From Palsa-504 sp963822765 (GTDB lineage Bacteria; Actinomycetota; Actinomycetes; Streptosporangiales; Streptosporangiaceae): a stretch of 64,000 bases of DNA. Shown piece after piece: positions 41,106 to 49,798 of the stretch. The stretch lies in assembly GCA_963822765.1 (NCBI GenBank), contig CAWGJL010000039.1, positions 1 through 64,000 of the forward strand. The letters run 5' to 3'. The translations under genes and the position numbers were made by a program. Position 1 is the stretch's first letter, and every line of letters begins with the position of its first letter. The notes below the pieces were generated by a model. It was given only the letters and a program-made list of their open reading frames with translations, was not told the origin of the DNA and ran no database searches.

Positions 41106-42677
41106 GCAGCCACCGCCCGCCGGCTGACCCGCGCCGCCAACCGCCCCGCATCGAGTCCTGGAAAACCAAGCAAAGCCCGGTAAGCGGATCCCCTCCCACG
41201 CCGCCCGCTCGTCACCCGCCGGGTCCTCGACCACGCTCAGGTCCTCGGTCAGCAGCCCGGTAGTCCGCCGGGAGGCGTCATAAGCCCCCCACCCCGGCGA
41301 CCCAGAGGAGACAAAGGAAACCCACGTCCGGTGCACCCGGTCCGCCACCGCCTGCGAGGGCGACGGGCCCAGCCGCGGCCGCACCGAAGGCAGCCCGAGC
41401 GTGTCGAACACGAACGGGATCTCCGCCCCGTGGCAGGACCCGAGCCCGTCGTTCGCCGCAGGCGCCGGATAGTCGAACCGGTACATAAAGGTCCGCCCAG
41501 AACCGAACCGCGCCTCCGCCACCCGTATCGCCGGCACCCGGAAGAACCAGTCCGTGATCACCGCCGCCAGCACGTCACCCGCCGAACCCGAAGGCCGGTT
41601 GCCCGAGTACACCGCGAGCCCGGCATCCGGCAGCCCGTACGCCCCCGCCACCGCGCCCAGCGTGACCGGATCGATCACGTCGATCGTCCCCGCCGCCACC
41701 AGGAACAACCGCGCCTCGTCGAGGTTCGACCCGATCAGCAGCGGCACGTCCGCGCCCTGCCCGGCAGCAAAAGCCTCCAGCGGAGCAGCAGGCAGCACCG
41801 ACCCGTCCACCACCGGCGCGAACGGCAGCAGGCTCAGCGCCAGCGACCCCCACCGCGCCGGGTCCGGCGCCGTCTGCACCTCCGTCACCAGGTCCGACGC
41901 CGCCCGCACGAGCTTGTCCAGCGGCACCCCGGCAAGAGCGGACCGCGAAGCCGGAACCCCCAGCGCCGCGGCCAGGTACTCACTCACCAGCCGCCCCTGC
42001 GCGACGGTCAGCGTGTGCGCCGCCGCCCCGCTCTGCGCGATCGCCTGCGCGAACAAGCCAACAGAAAGCGGCATCGACAGCAGCGTCGTCACGCTCATCG
42101 CGCCCGCCGACTCGCCCGCCACCGTGACCCGCGCCGGGTCCCCGCCGAACAACGCGATGTTCTCCTGCACCCACCGCAGCGCAGCCAGCTGGTCGAGCAG
42201 CCCGAGGTTCACGATGCCGTCGTCGAGGAACAGGAACCCCTCCGCGGCCAGCCGGTAGTTGATCGACACGCACACCACGCCGTCCCTGGCGAACGCCGCG
42301 CCGTCGTACTCGCCCACCGACGACGACCCGTTCATGAACGACCCGCCGTGGATCCAGACGAACACCGGCAGCCCCGCAGCGCCCGGATCGGGCGTCCACA
42401 CGTTCAGGTTCAGGCACTCCTCGCCCGGGATTACCACCTCGGGAAACAGCGTGGCGTACTGCGGCGGGTAATCGCCCTTGGGCACCGTCGGCCCGAACGC
42501 CCCCGCCGCCCGCTCCCCGTCCCACCGCGCCGCCGGCTGCGGCGCCCGCATCCGGTTCGCCCCGAACGGCGCCGCCGCGTACGGAATCCCGAGGAACGCC
42601 ACCACCCCCGACGAGACGGACCCGCGCACCGCCCCGTCCGCCAGCCGCACCACCGGTTCCCGCGTCATCTCGCTCAT
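41061..42677 (-). CDS. Type-B carboxylesterase
   Basis: The product (538 residues) is an alpha/beta-hydrolase of the carboxylesterase/cholinesterase family: VVAFLGIPYAAAPFG, VFVWIHGGSFMNGSSS (oxyanion hole), VTVAGESAGAMSV (nucleophile Ser), IGSNLDEARLFL (acid), and LGSCHGAEIPFVFD (catalytic His). No signal peptide. ATG 42677 was preferred over GTG 42683. The last ~15 residues (GGGCARGAERGEPGGSSR) are encoded by the dispersed repeat, so the gene has read through into repeat DNA and its native C-terminus was probably shorter. Confidence 0.9.
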   Translation of the reverse strand: MSEMTREPVVRLADGAVRGSVSSGVVAFLGIPYAAAPFGANRMRAPQPAARWDGERAAGAFGPTVPKGDYPPQYATLFPEVVIPGEECLNLNVWTPDPGAAGLPVFVWIHGGSFMNGSSSVGEYDGAAFARDGVVCVSINYRLAAEGFLFLDDGIVNLGLLDQLAALRWVQENIALFGGDPARVTVAGESAGAMSVTTLLSMPLSVGLFAQAIAQSGAAAHTLTVAQGRLVSEYLAAALGVPASRSALAGVPLDKLVRAASDLVTEVQTAPDPARWGSLALSLLPFAPVVDGSVLPAAPLEAFAAGQGADVPLLIGSNLDEARLFLVAAGTIDVIDPVTLGAVAGAYGLPDAGLAVYSGNRPSGSAGDVLAAVITDWFFRVPAIRVAEARFGSGRTFMYRFDYPAPAANDGLGSCHGAEIPFVFDTLGLPSVRPRLGPSPSQAVADRVHRTWVSFVSSGSPGWGAYDASRRTTGLLTEDLSVVEDPAGDERAAWEGIRLPGFAWFSRTRCGAVGGAGQPAGGGCARGAERGEPGGSSR

Positions 42678-42735
42678 CCCCACAGTGTCCCACCGCCGGT
42701 GTAAGCGGATCAGCCACCTCGCGCGTTGGCAGAGT

Positions 42736-43394
42736 ATGAGGCACGAGCAAGACGAGTTCGCGGACTTCTACCGGGCCAGCAGGGATTCGTGCCTGCGCGC
42801 GGTGACCGCGGTCGTCGGTGACCGCGAGCTGGCGCAGGAGCAGGTCGCCGAGGCCTTCACCCGGGCGTGGACGTCCTGGGGCCAGGTGCGCAGGCATGCC
42901 GCCCCGCGGCGGCGGCCCTCACCCTGACCCTCGGCGGAACGGCCCCGGCGGCGGCCCCGGCGCGTTCCGCCCCCCCGCCGTCACCGGGCCCGGCTCCGGC
43001 CACGCTCGCCGCGTTCTCGGTGACCAGCGGCCCCGGCGGCAGCACCATGCTGACCATCTACAAAGGCGACCGGCTGGATCCCGGCGCGCTGCGCGCGGAC
43101 CTGGCCCGGCACGGCATACCGGCCCTGGTCACCGTCGGCACCTTCTGCCGTTCCACCCCCGGCGCGCCGGTCAGTCTCGGCCAGGTCGTGCAGCCATCGA
43201 CGCTGCCCGACGGAACGGACGTGATGGTGATCAACGGCGCGGCCATGCCGTCCGGGACGCGGCTGAGCATCGGCTATTTCTCCGGGCACGTCAGGATGCT
43301 GCTGATCGAGGACGGCGCCCGCCTGTCCTGCGGTACCGCGTCCGGTCAGCCCGCGGTCCACATCACCCCGTCGGGAACCCCGATCCGCGGATGA
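42736..43394 (+). pseudogene. ECF sigma factor N-terminus fused by deletion to a second protein's C-terminus
   Basis: ATG 42736 opens a typical ECF sigma region 2: MRHEQDEFADFYRASRDSCL, then VTAVVGDRELAQEQVAEAFTRAWTSWGQV. At about 42895 the sigma reading ends abruptly. From there another frame holds AAALTLTLGGTAPAAAPARSAPPPSP, a membrane-export-like Ala/Pro stretch, then FSVTSGPGGSTMLTIYKGDRLDPGALRADLARHGIPALVTVGTFC to the stop at 43394. In related actinomycetes an ECF gene is followed by a gene with such a C-terminus. A single deletion removing the sigma DNA-binding half and the front of the next gene explains the structure. The whole is not functional as a sigma factor. Confidence 0.6.
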
Positions 43395-43401
43395 AAACCG
43401 T

Positions 43402-43444
43402 CACGGCCCGTTCGGGGTAAAGATTTTCTGCCGAACGGGCCGTG
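43402..43444. terminator. Bidirectional terminator; dispersed palindromic repeat copy 2
   Basis: Perfect 14-base arms CACGGCCCGTTCGG and CCGAACGGGCCGTG surround a 15-base loop with AAAGATTTT. It lies between the convergent ends of the ECF remnant and the MFS gene. The arms and loop core match the repeat at 20741-20797. Confidence 0.8.
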
Positions 43445-43455
43445 GTTCTCCGCGG

Positions 43456-44961
43456 TCAGGACTCGGTCAGCGCTTCCTCCGACACGGCGGTGCGGGGGAG
43501 CAGCAGCGCGAGCACCGCGCAGAGCGCGAACGCGCCGATCGCGTACGGCGCGGTGTGCACCATCGAGGCCGCGAACGAGTGCCCGCTCAGGTACCCGAAG
43601 AACACCGTGCCGAACACCGCCACGCCCACCGCCCCGCCGAGTTGCTGCGCCGTGCCGAACAACCCCGACGCCCCGCCCGCAGCCTCCACCGGCACCGCTG
43701 CCAGCACCACGTTGACCAGCGGGATGACCAGCAGGGCCAGCCCGGCGCCGCACACCACGAGCCCCGGGACGAGCGGCCACGGGCTGCCGTTCACCCCGAT
43801 GTGCGAGACGGCCAGCGACACGCCCGCCAGGCCGGCCGCCATCAGCACCCCGCCGGTGGCCAGCACCCGCCGCCCGTACCGCTGCGCCAGCGGCACCGCG
43901 GCCGGCGCGCCGATGAAGCTGCCCGCGCTGAACGCGACCGCGGTCAGCCCCGCCTTCAGCGGCGAGAAGTGCTCGCCGCTTTGCAGCCACAGCGCGAAGG
44001 CCAGGAAGAACCCCTGCAGTCCGGCCGAGAACGCCATCTGCACGCCCAGCCCCGCCGCGAACGCCGGCACCCGGAACAGCCCCGCCTTCAGCAGTGTCGC
44101 CTTAAACAGCGGCGCGGTCCTTCTGCGGCCGCCGGCCCGCCGCCCGGATCGCCGGGCCTCGAGCAGCCCCAGCCCCGCGAGCCCCGCCACGCCCGCCGCC
44201 AGCAGCACCCACACCCAGGCCGGCCAGCCCAGCTGCCGTCCCTCAAGCAGCGGGTACACGATCGCCACCAGCGAGGCCGCCAGCAGCACCGCGCCGGTCA
44301 CGTCCGGCTGCCTGGCCCCCGGATCCCGCGTCTCGGGCACGAACCGCAGCCCCGCGATCAGCGCGGCCGCGGCCACCGGGATGTTGACGAAGAAGACCGC
44401 TCGCCAGCTCCACCCGAACAGGTTCGCCTCGGTCAGCACCCCGCCGAGCAGCAGCCCGACCGCCGAGGCGAAGCCCAGCATGGCCCCGTAGATGCTGAAC
44501 GCCTTGCCCCGTTCGGCCCCGGCGAACACGGCCCGGAACGTGGCCAGCACCTGCGGCGCCATGGCCGCCGCCGCCGTCCCCTGGACCACCCGGGCCGCGA
44601 TCAGCTCCGCCCCCGACCCCGACACGCCGGCCGCCAGGCTGGCCAGCCCGAACACCGCCACCCCGGTCAGGAACACCCGCTTGCGCCCGAACAGGTCCCC
44701 GAGGTTCCCCGCGATGATCAGCGCCGCCGCGAAGGCCAGCATGTACCCCGACACCACCCACTCCAGCTGGGTCGCGCTGGCGTGCAGGTCACGCCGGATG
44801 GTGGGCAAGGCCACGTTGACGATCGTCACGTCGATCATGTCCATCAGCGCCCCGACGATCATCACGATCGCCGCCACCCACCGCCGCGGATCCCCGCCTG
44901 CCGCGAGGCCCCCGCCTGCCGCGGCCGGCCGCCCCGTCACGGCCACCTGATTTGTCGTCAC
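43456..44961 (-). CDS. MFS multidrug exporter (DHA2/EmrB-QacA type)
   Basis: The 501-residue protein has about 14 membrane segments. DHA2 motifs: ALMDMIDVTIVNVALPTIRRDL (motif D1), GNLGDLFGRKRVFLTG (motif A), LIAARVVQGTAAAAMAP (motif B), and AMLGFASAVGLLLGGVL (motif C). It should use proton motive force to expel hydrophobic drugs. GTG 44961 follows AAGGAG at good spacing. It is divergent from the TetR gene at 45084, and convergent with the ECF remnant. Confidence 0.9.
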   Translation of the reverse strand: MTTNQVAVTGRPAAAGGGLAAGGDPRRWVAAIVMIVGALMDMIDVTIVNVALPTIRRDLHASATQLEWVVSGYMLAFAAALIIAGNLGDLFGRKRVFLTGVAVFGLASLAAGVSGSGAELIAARVVQGTAAAAMAPQVLATFRAVFAGAERGKAFSIYGAMLGFASAVGLLLGGVLTEANLFGWSWRAVFFVNIPVAAAALIAGLRFVPETRDPGARQPDVTGAVLLAASLVAIVYPLLEGRQLGWPAWVWVLLAAGVAGLAGLGLLEARRSGRRAGGRRRTAPLFKATLLKAGLFRVPAFAAGLGVQMAFSAGLQGFFLAFALWLQSGEHFSPLKAGLTAVAFSAGSFIGAPAAVPLAQRYGRRVLATGGVLMAAGLAGVSLAVSHIGVNGSPWPLVPGLVVCGAGLALLVIPLVNVVLAAVPVEAAGGASGLFGTAQQLGGAVGVAVFGTVFFGYLSGHSFAASMVHTAPYAIGAFALCAVLALLLPRTAVSEEALTES

Positions 44962-44989
44962 GTCCCGACTCCTTCGAACGAGGTTCGTC

Positions 44990-45048
44990 TCTCGAACGTT
45001 GTTCTATCATAGACCATCATTCGAGTCAAACACTGTTCGAGTCTGGTA
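44990..45048. promoter_or_regulatory. Operator region between MFS exporter and TetR gene
   Basis: Repeated TTCGA/TCGAA half-sites: CTCGAACGTTGTTC, then ATTCGAGTC and GTTCGAGTC 16 bases apart, the outer CTCGAA and TTCGAG forming an inverted pair. The stretch is A/T-rich and fits binding of the TetR protein encoded next to it. Confidence 0.55.
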
Positions 45049-45083
45049 CGGTGTTAAAGAGCCGAACACGAACGCGAGGTCCC

Positions 45084-45962
45084 ATGGCGAACCACCCGGC
45101 CACCCAGGCGCCGCCCCCCGCTTCGCCCGATACCGCCCCCGCCCCCGCCCCCGGCGACTCGGCCCCAGCCGCCCCGGCCCCAGCCGCCCCGGCCCCAGCC
45201 GCCCCGGCCGCCGGCCCCCCCGCCGGCGACCCGCAGATCCCCCCGCCGCCCTGGCAGCGCACCCCCGAACGCCCGTCCCGCCGCCGCCGCGACCCGATCA
45301 GCCGCGACGCGATCGTGACCGCCGCCGTCCGGCTCCTCGACCGCGAGGGCCTGGCCGCGCTGAGCATGCGCAAGCTCGCCGACGAGCTAGGCGCCGGCGC
45401 CGCCTCCCTCTACTGGCACGTCGGCAGCAAGGACGGGCTCCTGGACCTGGTCATGGACCAGGTCATCGGCGAGGCCAGCGTCCCCGACCCCGACCCGGAC
45501 CGGTGGCAGGAGCAGCTCAAGCAGGTCGCTCGCGATCAGCGCGCCGCCAGCCTGCGCCACCCCTGGGTCGTCCGCGTCTCGATCGGCCGCATTCCCATGG
45601 GCCCGAACGCCCTGCGCTACTCCGAGCGCATCCTGGCCATCCTGCGGGCCGGCGGCCTCCCCCAGCGGCTGGCCGTCCAGGGCTACTTGCTGCTGATCGC
45701 CACCGTCAACGGCTTCACCATCGACGAGACCGGCGTCGACGACGTGCCCGACCCCGCCGCCAACGTCCCGCCGACCGACCCGGACAGCCGCCAGCAGGCC
45801 GCGGATATGGCCCGCGACTACATCGCCTCGCTGCCCGCCACCCAGTTCCCTATGATGACCGCCCTGGCCGACGAGTTCGCCCTGGCCGACCCCGACGAAC
45901 GCTTCAACCTCCTGATCGACATCTTCGTGGACGGCCTGTCCCGCCGCGCGGCCCAACCCTGA
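45084..45962 (+). CDS. TetR-family regulator with Pro/Ala-rich N-terminal extension
   Basis: The 292-residue product has an 80-residue low-complexity N-terminus with APAAP repeats, then a TetR helix-turn-helix: RDAIVTAAVRLLDREGLAALSMRKLADELGAGAASLYWHVGSKDGLLDLVMD. The C-terminal domain has the TetR_C pattern of tetracycline-type repressors (HPWVVRVSIGRIPMGPNALRYSERILAIL). ATG 45084 follows GAGGT. Most likely a repressor of the divergent MFS exporter. The long extension is unusual for the family and may be a flexible tether. Confidence 0.87.
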   Translation: MANHPATQAPPPASPDTAPAPAPGDSAPAAPAPAAPAPAAPAAGPPAGDPQIPPPPWQRTPERPSRRRRDPISRDAIVTAAVRLLDREGLAALSMRKLADELGAGAASLYWHVGSKDGLLDLVMDQVIGEASVPDPDPDRWQEQLKQVARDQRAASLRHPWVVRVSIGRIPMGPNALRYSERILAILRAGGLPQRLAVQGYLLLIATVNGFTIDETGVDDVPDPAANVPPTDPDSRQQAADMARDYIASLPATQFPMMTALADEFALADPDERFNLLIDIFVDGLSRRAAQP

Positions 45963-45963
45963 C

Positions 45964-46869
45964 TCACCGGCGCAGGGTGGTCTGCTGTTCCATCCGCGCT
46001 AGCTTCTCCGGGTTGCGCACCGCGTACAGCCCGCTGATCAGGCCGTCGTCGATGCGCACCGCGATGACCGTGTCGACCTGGCCGTCGACCCGGACGATCA
46101 GCGCCGGGTAGCCGTTGACCTGCGCCGGCTCCATCGTGGCCGCGGCGGCGATCCTGGGCAGCCCGGCGGTCAGCAACCGGGCTACCTTGTCGGCCCCCAC
46201 GACCGGCGTCGGCACGGCCTGTACCTTTCCGCCGCCGTCGCTCAGGGCGACGACGTCGGGCGCGAGGATGTCGAGCAGGCTCTGCAGGTCGCCGGTCTCC
46301 GCCGCCCGCTGGAACGCCTGCAGCGCGGCCCGGGCCTGGGCCGGGGAAACGATCCCGCGGGGCCGCCGCGCCGTGACGTGGGTCCGGGCCCGGTGCGCGA
46401 TCTGCCGGACCGCGGCCGGGCTCTTGCCGATGGCCGCGGCGATCTCGTCATAGTCCAGGCCGAACACCTCGCGCAGCACGAACACCGCCCGCTGGGTCGG
46501 GCTGAGGGTCTCCAGCACCAGCAGCATCGCCATCGAGACGCTGTCCGCCAGTTCCACGTCCTCGGCCACGTCGGGCGCGGTCAGCAGCGGCTCGGGCAGC
46601 CAGGGGCCGACGTAGGACTCCTTGCGCCGGCCGAGGGTGCGCAGCCGGCCCAGCGCCTGCCGCGTGGTGACCTGAACCAGGTAGGCCCGCTGATCCCGCA
46701 CGGTGTCCAGATCGACACCCGCCCACCGCAGCCAGGTCTCCTGCAGCACGTCCTCCGCGTCGGCGGCCGACCCGAGCATCTCGTAGGCCACGGTGAACAG
46801 CAGGTTGCGGTGCAGCAGAAACGTCTCGGTGGCAGGATCCGCCCGCCCGTCCCCGCTCACGCTGACCAT
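45964..46869 (-). CDS. sigJ: ECF41-type RNA polymerase sigma factor (SigJ-like)
   Basis: The 301-residue product has sigma region 2 (LFTVAYEMLGSAADAEDVLQETWLRW), region 4 (LSPTQRAVFVLREVFGLDYDEIAAAIGKSPAAVRQIAHRAR), and a fused C-terminal SnoaL-like domain of about 130 residues containing the ECF41 hallmark DGGGK (ALSDGGGKVQAV). In ECF41 this domain replaces an anti-sigma factor and modulates activity. ATG 46869 follows GAGGAG. The divergent AhpD-like gene at 47169 is the standard ECF41 partner, and both have the same promoter motif. Confidence 0.9.
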   Translation of the reverse strand: MVSVSGDGRADPATETFLLHRNLLFTVAYEMLGSAADAEDVLQETWLRWAGVDLDTVRDQRAYLVQVTTRQALGRLRTLGRRKESYVGPWLPEPLLTAPDVAEDVELADSVSMAMLLVLETLSPTQRAVFVLREVFGLDYDEIAAAIGKSPAAVRQIAHRARTHVTARRPRGIVSPAQARAALQAFQRAAETGDLQSLLDILAPDVVALSDGGGKVQAVPTPVVGADKVARLLTAGLPRIAAAATMEPAQVNGYPALIVRVDGQVDTVIAVRIDDGLISGLYAVRNPEKLARMEQQTTLRR

Positions 46870-46911
46870 AGGCCGGCTCCTCTCCCTTCACTGCGCCTGC
46901 GTCACCCACCA

Positions 46912-46938
46912 GATGCCCGCCCGCCCCGCCTTGTGACA
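46912..46938 (-). promoter_or_regulatory. ECF41-type promoter of the sigma factor gene
   Basis: On the minus strand TGTCACA (46938-46932) is followed after 16 bases by CATCTGGTG. The identical layout occurs in front of the AhpD-like gene, which indicates an autoregulated promoter of this sigma factor. Confidence 0.75.
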
Positions 46939-46972
46939 CATCACGGTCAGGGCCGCAGCCCCCAGGAATAGC

Positions 46973-47102
46973 ACTTCAGTCACGCTGGTACCGCCAGCAC
47001 CGCAATCCGTCTCCTCCGGCCCGCCCGGAACCGAATGAACCCCCGGGGTTCACCCCGTTCTATCGAAGTGACCACCGGGTTTCATCTCGTTCAGCGCCGG
47101 GC
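46973..47102. repeat. Dispersed intergenic repeat, copy B
   Basis: Aligns with copy A along about 128 bases: ACTTCAGTC, CAGCACCGCA, then AACCGAATGAACC with a CCCCGGGGTTCA half of the palindrome, and TCGTTCAGCGCCGGGC at the end. It fills the space between the two divergent ECF41 promoters. Confidence 0.8.
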
Positions 47103-47129
47103 TGTCACAGGCACGGGGCCGTTGCCATC
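47103..47129 (+). promoter_or_regulatory. ECF41-type promoter of the AhpD-like gene
   Basis: TGTCACA (47103-47109), a 16-base spacer, and CATCTGGTG from 47126. The same motif and spacing precede the sigma factor gene on the other strand. Confidence 0.75.
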
Positions 47130-47168
47130 TGGTGTTCAGCCGCACGCAACTCCAGTGAGGACAACGTC

Positions 47169-47654
47169 ATGGAACCCAGGTTCAGCATGTTCGACAACGA
47201 GATCGGCGCCAAGTTCGCCAAGCGGTTCGCCAACGCCAGCCTGGTCATCGCGCAGTCCCCGCTGCCGAAGTCCGTCCAGCAGCTGGCGGCACTGCGCGCC
47301 AGCCAGATCAACGGCTGCGGCTGGTGCGTCGACATGCACACCAAGGACGCCGCGGCCGCCGGCGAGACCGCGGTCCGGCTCAACCTGGTCGCCGCCTGGC
47401 GCGAGGCGAGCGTGTTCACCGAGGCGGAGCGGGCCGCGCTGGCCCTGACCGAGGAGGGCACCCGGCTCGCCGACGCGCATCACGGCGTGTCCGACGAGAC
47501 CTGGGCCCAGGTGCGCAAGCACTACGACGACGACCAGATCGCCGCGCTGGTCGGCCTGGTCGCCATGATCAACGCCGCCAACCGGCTCGGCGTGATCGTC
47601 CGCCAGCAGGGCGGTTCCTACCAGCCCGGCATGTTCGACAGCATGACGAGCTGA
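47169..47654 (+). CDS. AhpD/carboxymuconolactone decarboxylase-like protein, ECF41 target
   Basis: The 161-residue all-helical product carries the AhpD-type redox motif CGWCVDMHTKDA in the segment LAALRASQINGCGWCVDMHTKDAAAAGET. That motif is shared by alkylhydroperoxidase AhpD and the CMD proteins (the C of the COE set: carboxymuconolactone decarboxylase, oxidoreductase, epimerase) regulated by ECF41 sigma factors. ATG 47169 follows GTGAGG. Its promoter matches that of the sigma gene, so it is most likely the direct target. Confidence 0.9.
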   Translation: MEPRFSMFDNEIGAKFAKRFANASLVIAQSPLPKSVQQLAALRASQINGCGWCVDMHTKDAAAAGETAVRLNLVAAWREASVFTEAERAALALTEEGTRLADAHHGVSDETWAQVRKHYDDDQIAALVGLVAMINAANRLGVIVRQQGGSYQPGMFDSMTS

Positions 47655-47661
47655 AGTCGTC

Positions 47662-47739
<78 letters not shown>

Positions 47740-48996
47740 TCAGGCAGGGTCGAAAAGGACCGGCAGGTTCGGCGGCGAGCGGAAGATCATCCCGTGGATG
47801 TGCACGTCATCGGAAGCGGGATCCAGCCGCAGCCCAGGCAGGCGGTCGAGCACCGCGGTCAGCACCAGCCGCATCTCCAGCCGGGCCAGGTGCATCCCCA
47901 GGCACTTGTGCGCACCGTCGCCGAACGACATGTGCTGCTTGTCCGCCCGGAAGATGTCGAAGGTGTCCGGCTCGGCGTACCGCCCCGGGTCCCGGTTGGC
48001 CGCGCCCAGCGATATGGCCACGAAGCCGCCCGGCGGAATGTGCACGCCGCCCAGTTCGACGTCCTGGGTTGCCGTCCGGACCACGGTAAGCGCCGGGGTC
48101 TCCCACCGCAGCGCCTCCTCGATCGCCTGCGGCACCAGGCTCCGGTCGGCGCGGACCGCATCGAGCTGCCCGGGGTTGGAGAGCAGGCCGAACAGCAGGT
48201 TGCTGGAGGAACGGTAGGTGGTTTCCGCGCCCGCCGGCAGGAGCAGCAGCAGGAACGGGTAGATCTCGTCGTCGCCGAGCCGGTGCCCGTCGACCTCGGC
48301 CTCGACCAGCTGGCTGACCAGGTCATCGCGCGGGTGCCGTCGCCGGTCGGCGATGATCTCGGCGAAGTAGCCGCGAAGTTCCCGGCCGGCGGCGACCGCG
48401 CGGTCGTAGTTGCGCATCACCGCGATCAGCGCGGTCGACAGCCGCAGGAAGCGGGGCCAGTCGCCCTCGGGCAGGCCGAGGACGCGGGCGATGACCCGGA
48501 CCGGGAACGGGAAGGTCAGCTGCGGTACCAGATCCGCGTGACCCTCAAAAGCGAAGGCGTCGATCAGCTCGCTGATGGTCGCGCCGATGATCGTGTCACT
48601 CCACTGGTCCAGCACGCGAGCGCGGAAGGCCTTGGCGACCAGGGCGCGGTGCCGCTGGTGCTCGGGCGGGTCCATCCCCAGGATGGTCCGGCCCATGACC
48701 TGCCCGGTGGTCATCGCGCTGGCGGACGACGAGAACCGCACATTGTCGGTGAGCACCTGCTGCGCGAGTTCGTGGCTGGTCACGGTGAACAACGACGTGA
48801 TCAGCGGAGCCCGTTCGTCGTGGTGGTACCGGCCATCCGACCCGGTGCCGAAATGAACCTCCATGACCGGGGTGTCCGCCCGGATCCCCGCGAACATCGG
48901 ATAGGGGTCGCGGATGTCCCCCGCGAGCTCGGCAAACTGCCGCATCGGGTCGTAGCTGTCCGCAGCGGAATCATCCCGGCCAGAAGTCGTGACCAA
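47740..48996 (-). CDS. Cytochrome P450
   Basis: The 418-residue soluble bacterial P450 has the I-helix segment LLLLLPAGAETTYRSSSNLL (oxygen-binding AGAETT), the K-helix EEALRWETP (ExxR), and the haem loop MSFGDGAHKCLGMHLARLEMR with the Cys ligand. The start TTG 48996 follows AAAGGGG. It is followed on the same strand by no redox partner gene (no ferredoxin nearby). The substrate is not predictable. The upstream methyltransferase is on the same strand with a 12-base gap, so the two may form an operon. Confidence 0.92.
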   Translation of the reverse strand: MVTTSGRDDSAADSYDPMRQFAELAGDIRDPYPMFAGIRADTPVMEVHFGTGSDGRYHHDERAPLITSLFTVTSHELAQQVLTDNVRFSSSASAMTTGQVMGRTILGMDPPEHQRHRALVAKAFRARVLDQWSDTIIGATISELIDAFAFEGHADLVPQLTFPFPVRVIARVLGLPEGDWPRFLRLSTALIAVMRNYDRAVAAGRELRGYFAEIIADRRRHPRDDLVSQLVEAEVDGHRLGDDEIYPFLLLLLPAGAETTYRSSSNLLFGLLSNPGQLDAVRADRSLVPQAIEEALRWETPALTVVRTATQDVELGGVHIPPGGFVAISLGAANRDPGRYAEPDTFDIFRADKQHMSFGDGAHKCLGMHLARLEMRLVLTAVLDRLPGLRLDPASDDVHIHGMIFRSPPNLPVLFDPA

Positions 48997-49008
48997 GCGT
49001 GGCCCCTT

Positions 49009-49773
49009 TCAGTGACGGCGGCGGGCGCTGACGATCCAGGCCCGGGAATAGAACCAGACCCCGTCGCCGCTCAGGTGCGCGGCGAGCATCTCGCGCAGCC
49101 TCCCGAGCGCGCGCGCCGCGGCGTCGGGTTCCAGCCGGTCGAGCACGTCGCTGGTACATCTGAAGCCGCGGACCCAGTCCAGCGCGGCGGCCACGTCGGG
49201 TCCGTAGTAGACGGGCTCGTGGACGTCAGTGAAGGCAACGTCGGCGAACCCCGCAGCCTCCAGGATCCCCGTCACGGCCGGCGGATCGGCGAGCGAGAAC
49301 GCATCCGATCCCGCAGAACCGGGAGTCTCCAGCGACTGGCGGATAGCGACCTCCCACTCGTTACGCTCGGGAGCCTGCCACACCATCATCACCAGGCGCC
49401 CGGCTGGGCGCAGCGCCCACCCGACGTTGCCGAACGCGGCCACCGGGTCATCGAAGAACATCGTGCCGAACCTGCTCATGGCCAGGTCGAAGCGCTCCTG
49501 CGGGAACCGGTGGACCTGCGCGTCGGCGCACTCGAAGCTGACGTTGCGCACGGCCTGGGCGAGCTTCCGGGCCCTCTCGATGGCGGACGCGGAGATGTCG
49601 ATCCCGAGCGCGCCGCCCGCCCGCGCCAGGCGCGCGGCCTCACAAGTTGTCTGCCCGAGCCCGCATCCGATGTCCAGAACCTGTTCGTGAGGCTGGACGC
49701 CACATGCCCGGCGCAGCACCTCATCGTGCAGCCGTAGTTCGGCGTCGTAGCCAAGGGGGCCGGGGTGTCCCAT
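49009..49773 (-). CDS. SAM-dependent methyltransferase
   Basis: The 254-residue product has the class I motif I EQVLDIGCGLGQTTCEAARLARAGGALGIDIS, then FECADAQVHRFPQERFDLAMSRFGTMFFDDPVAAFGNVGWALRPAGRLVMMVWQ, the UbiE/methyltransferase-11 pattern. ATG 49773 has no clear ribosome binding site and may be leaderless. It is divergent from the SDR gene (25 bases apart) and lies directly before the P450 gene. Methylation target unknown. Confidence 0.88.
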   Translation of the reverse strand: MGHPGPLGYDAELRLHDEVLRRACGVQPHEQVLDIGCGLGQTTCEAARLARAGGALGIDISASAIERARKLAQAVRNVSFECADAQVHRFPQERFDLAMSRFGTMFFDDPVAAFGNVGWALRPAGRLVMMVWQAPERNEWEVAIRQSLETPGSAGSDAFSLADPPAVTGILEAAGFADVAFTDVHEPVYYGPDVAAALDWVRGFRCTSDVLDRLEPDAAARALGRLREMLAAHLSGDGVWFYSRAWIVSARRRH

Positions 49774-49798
49774 ATAAGTACACGGTAACCTCGGCGGC

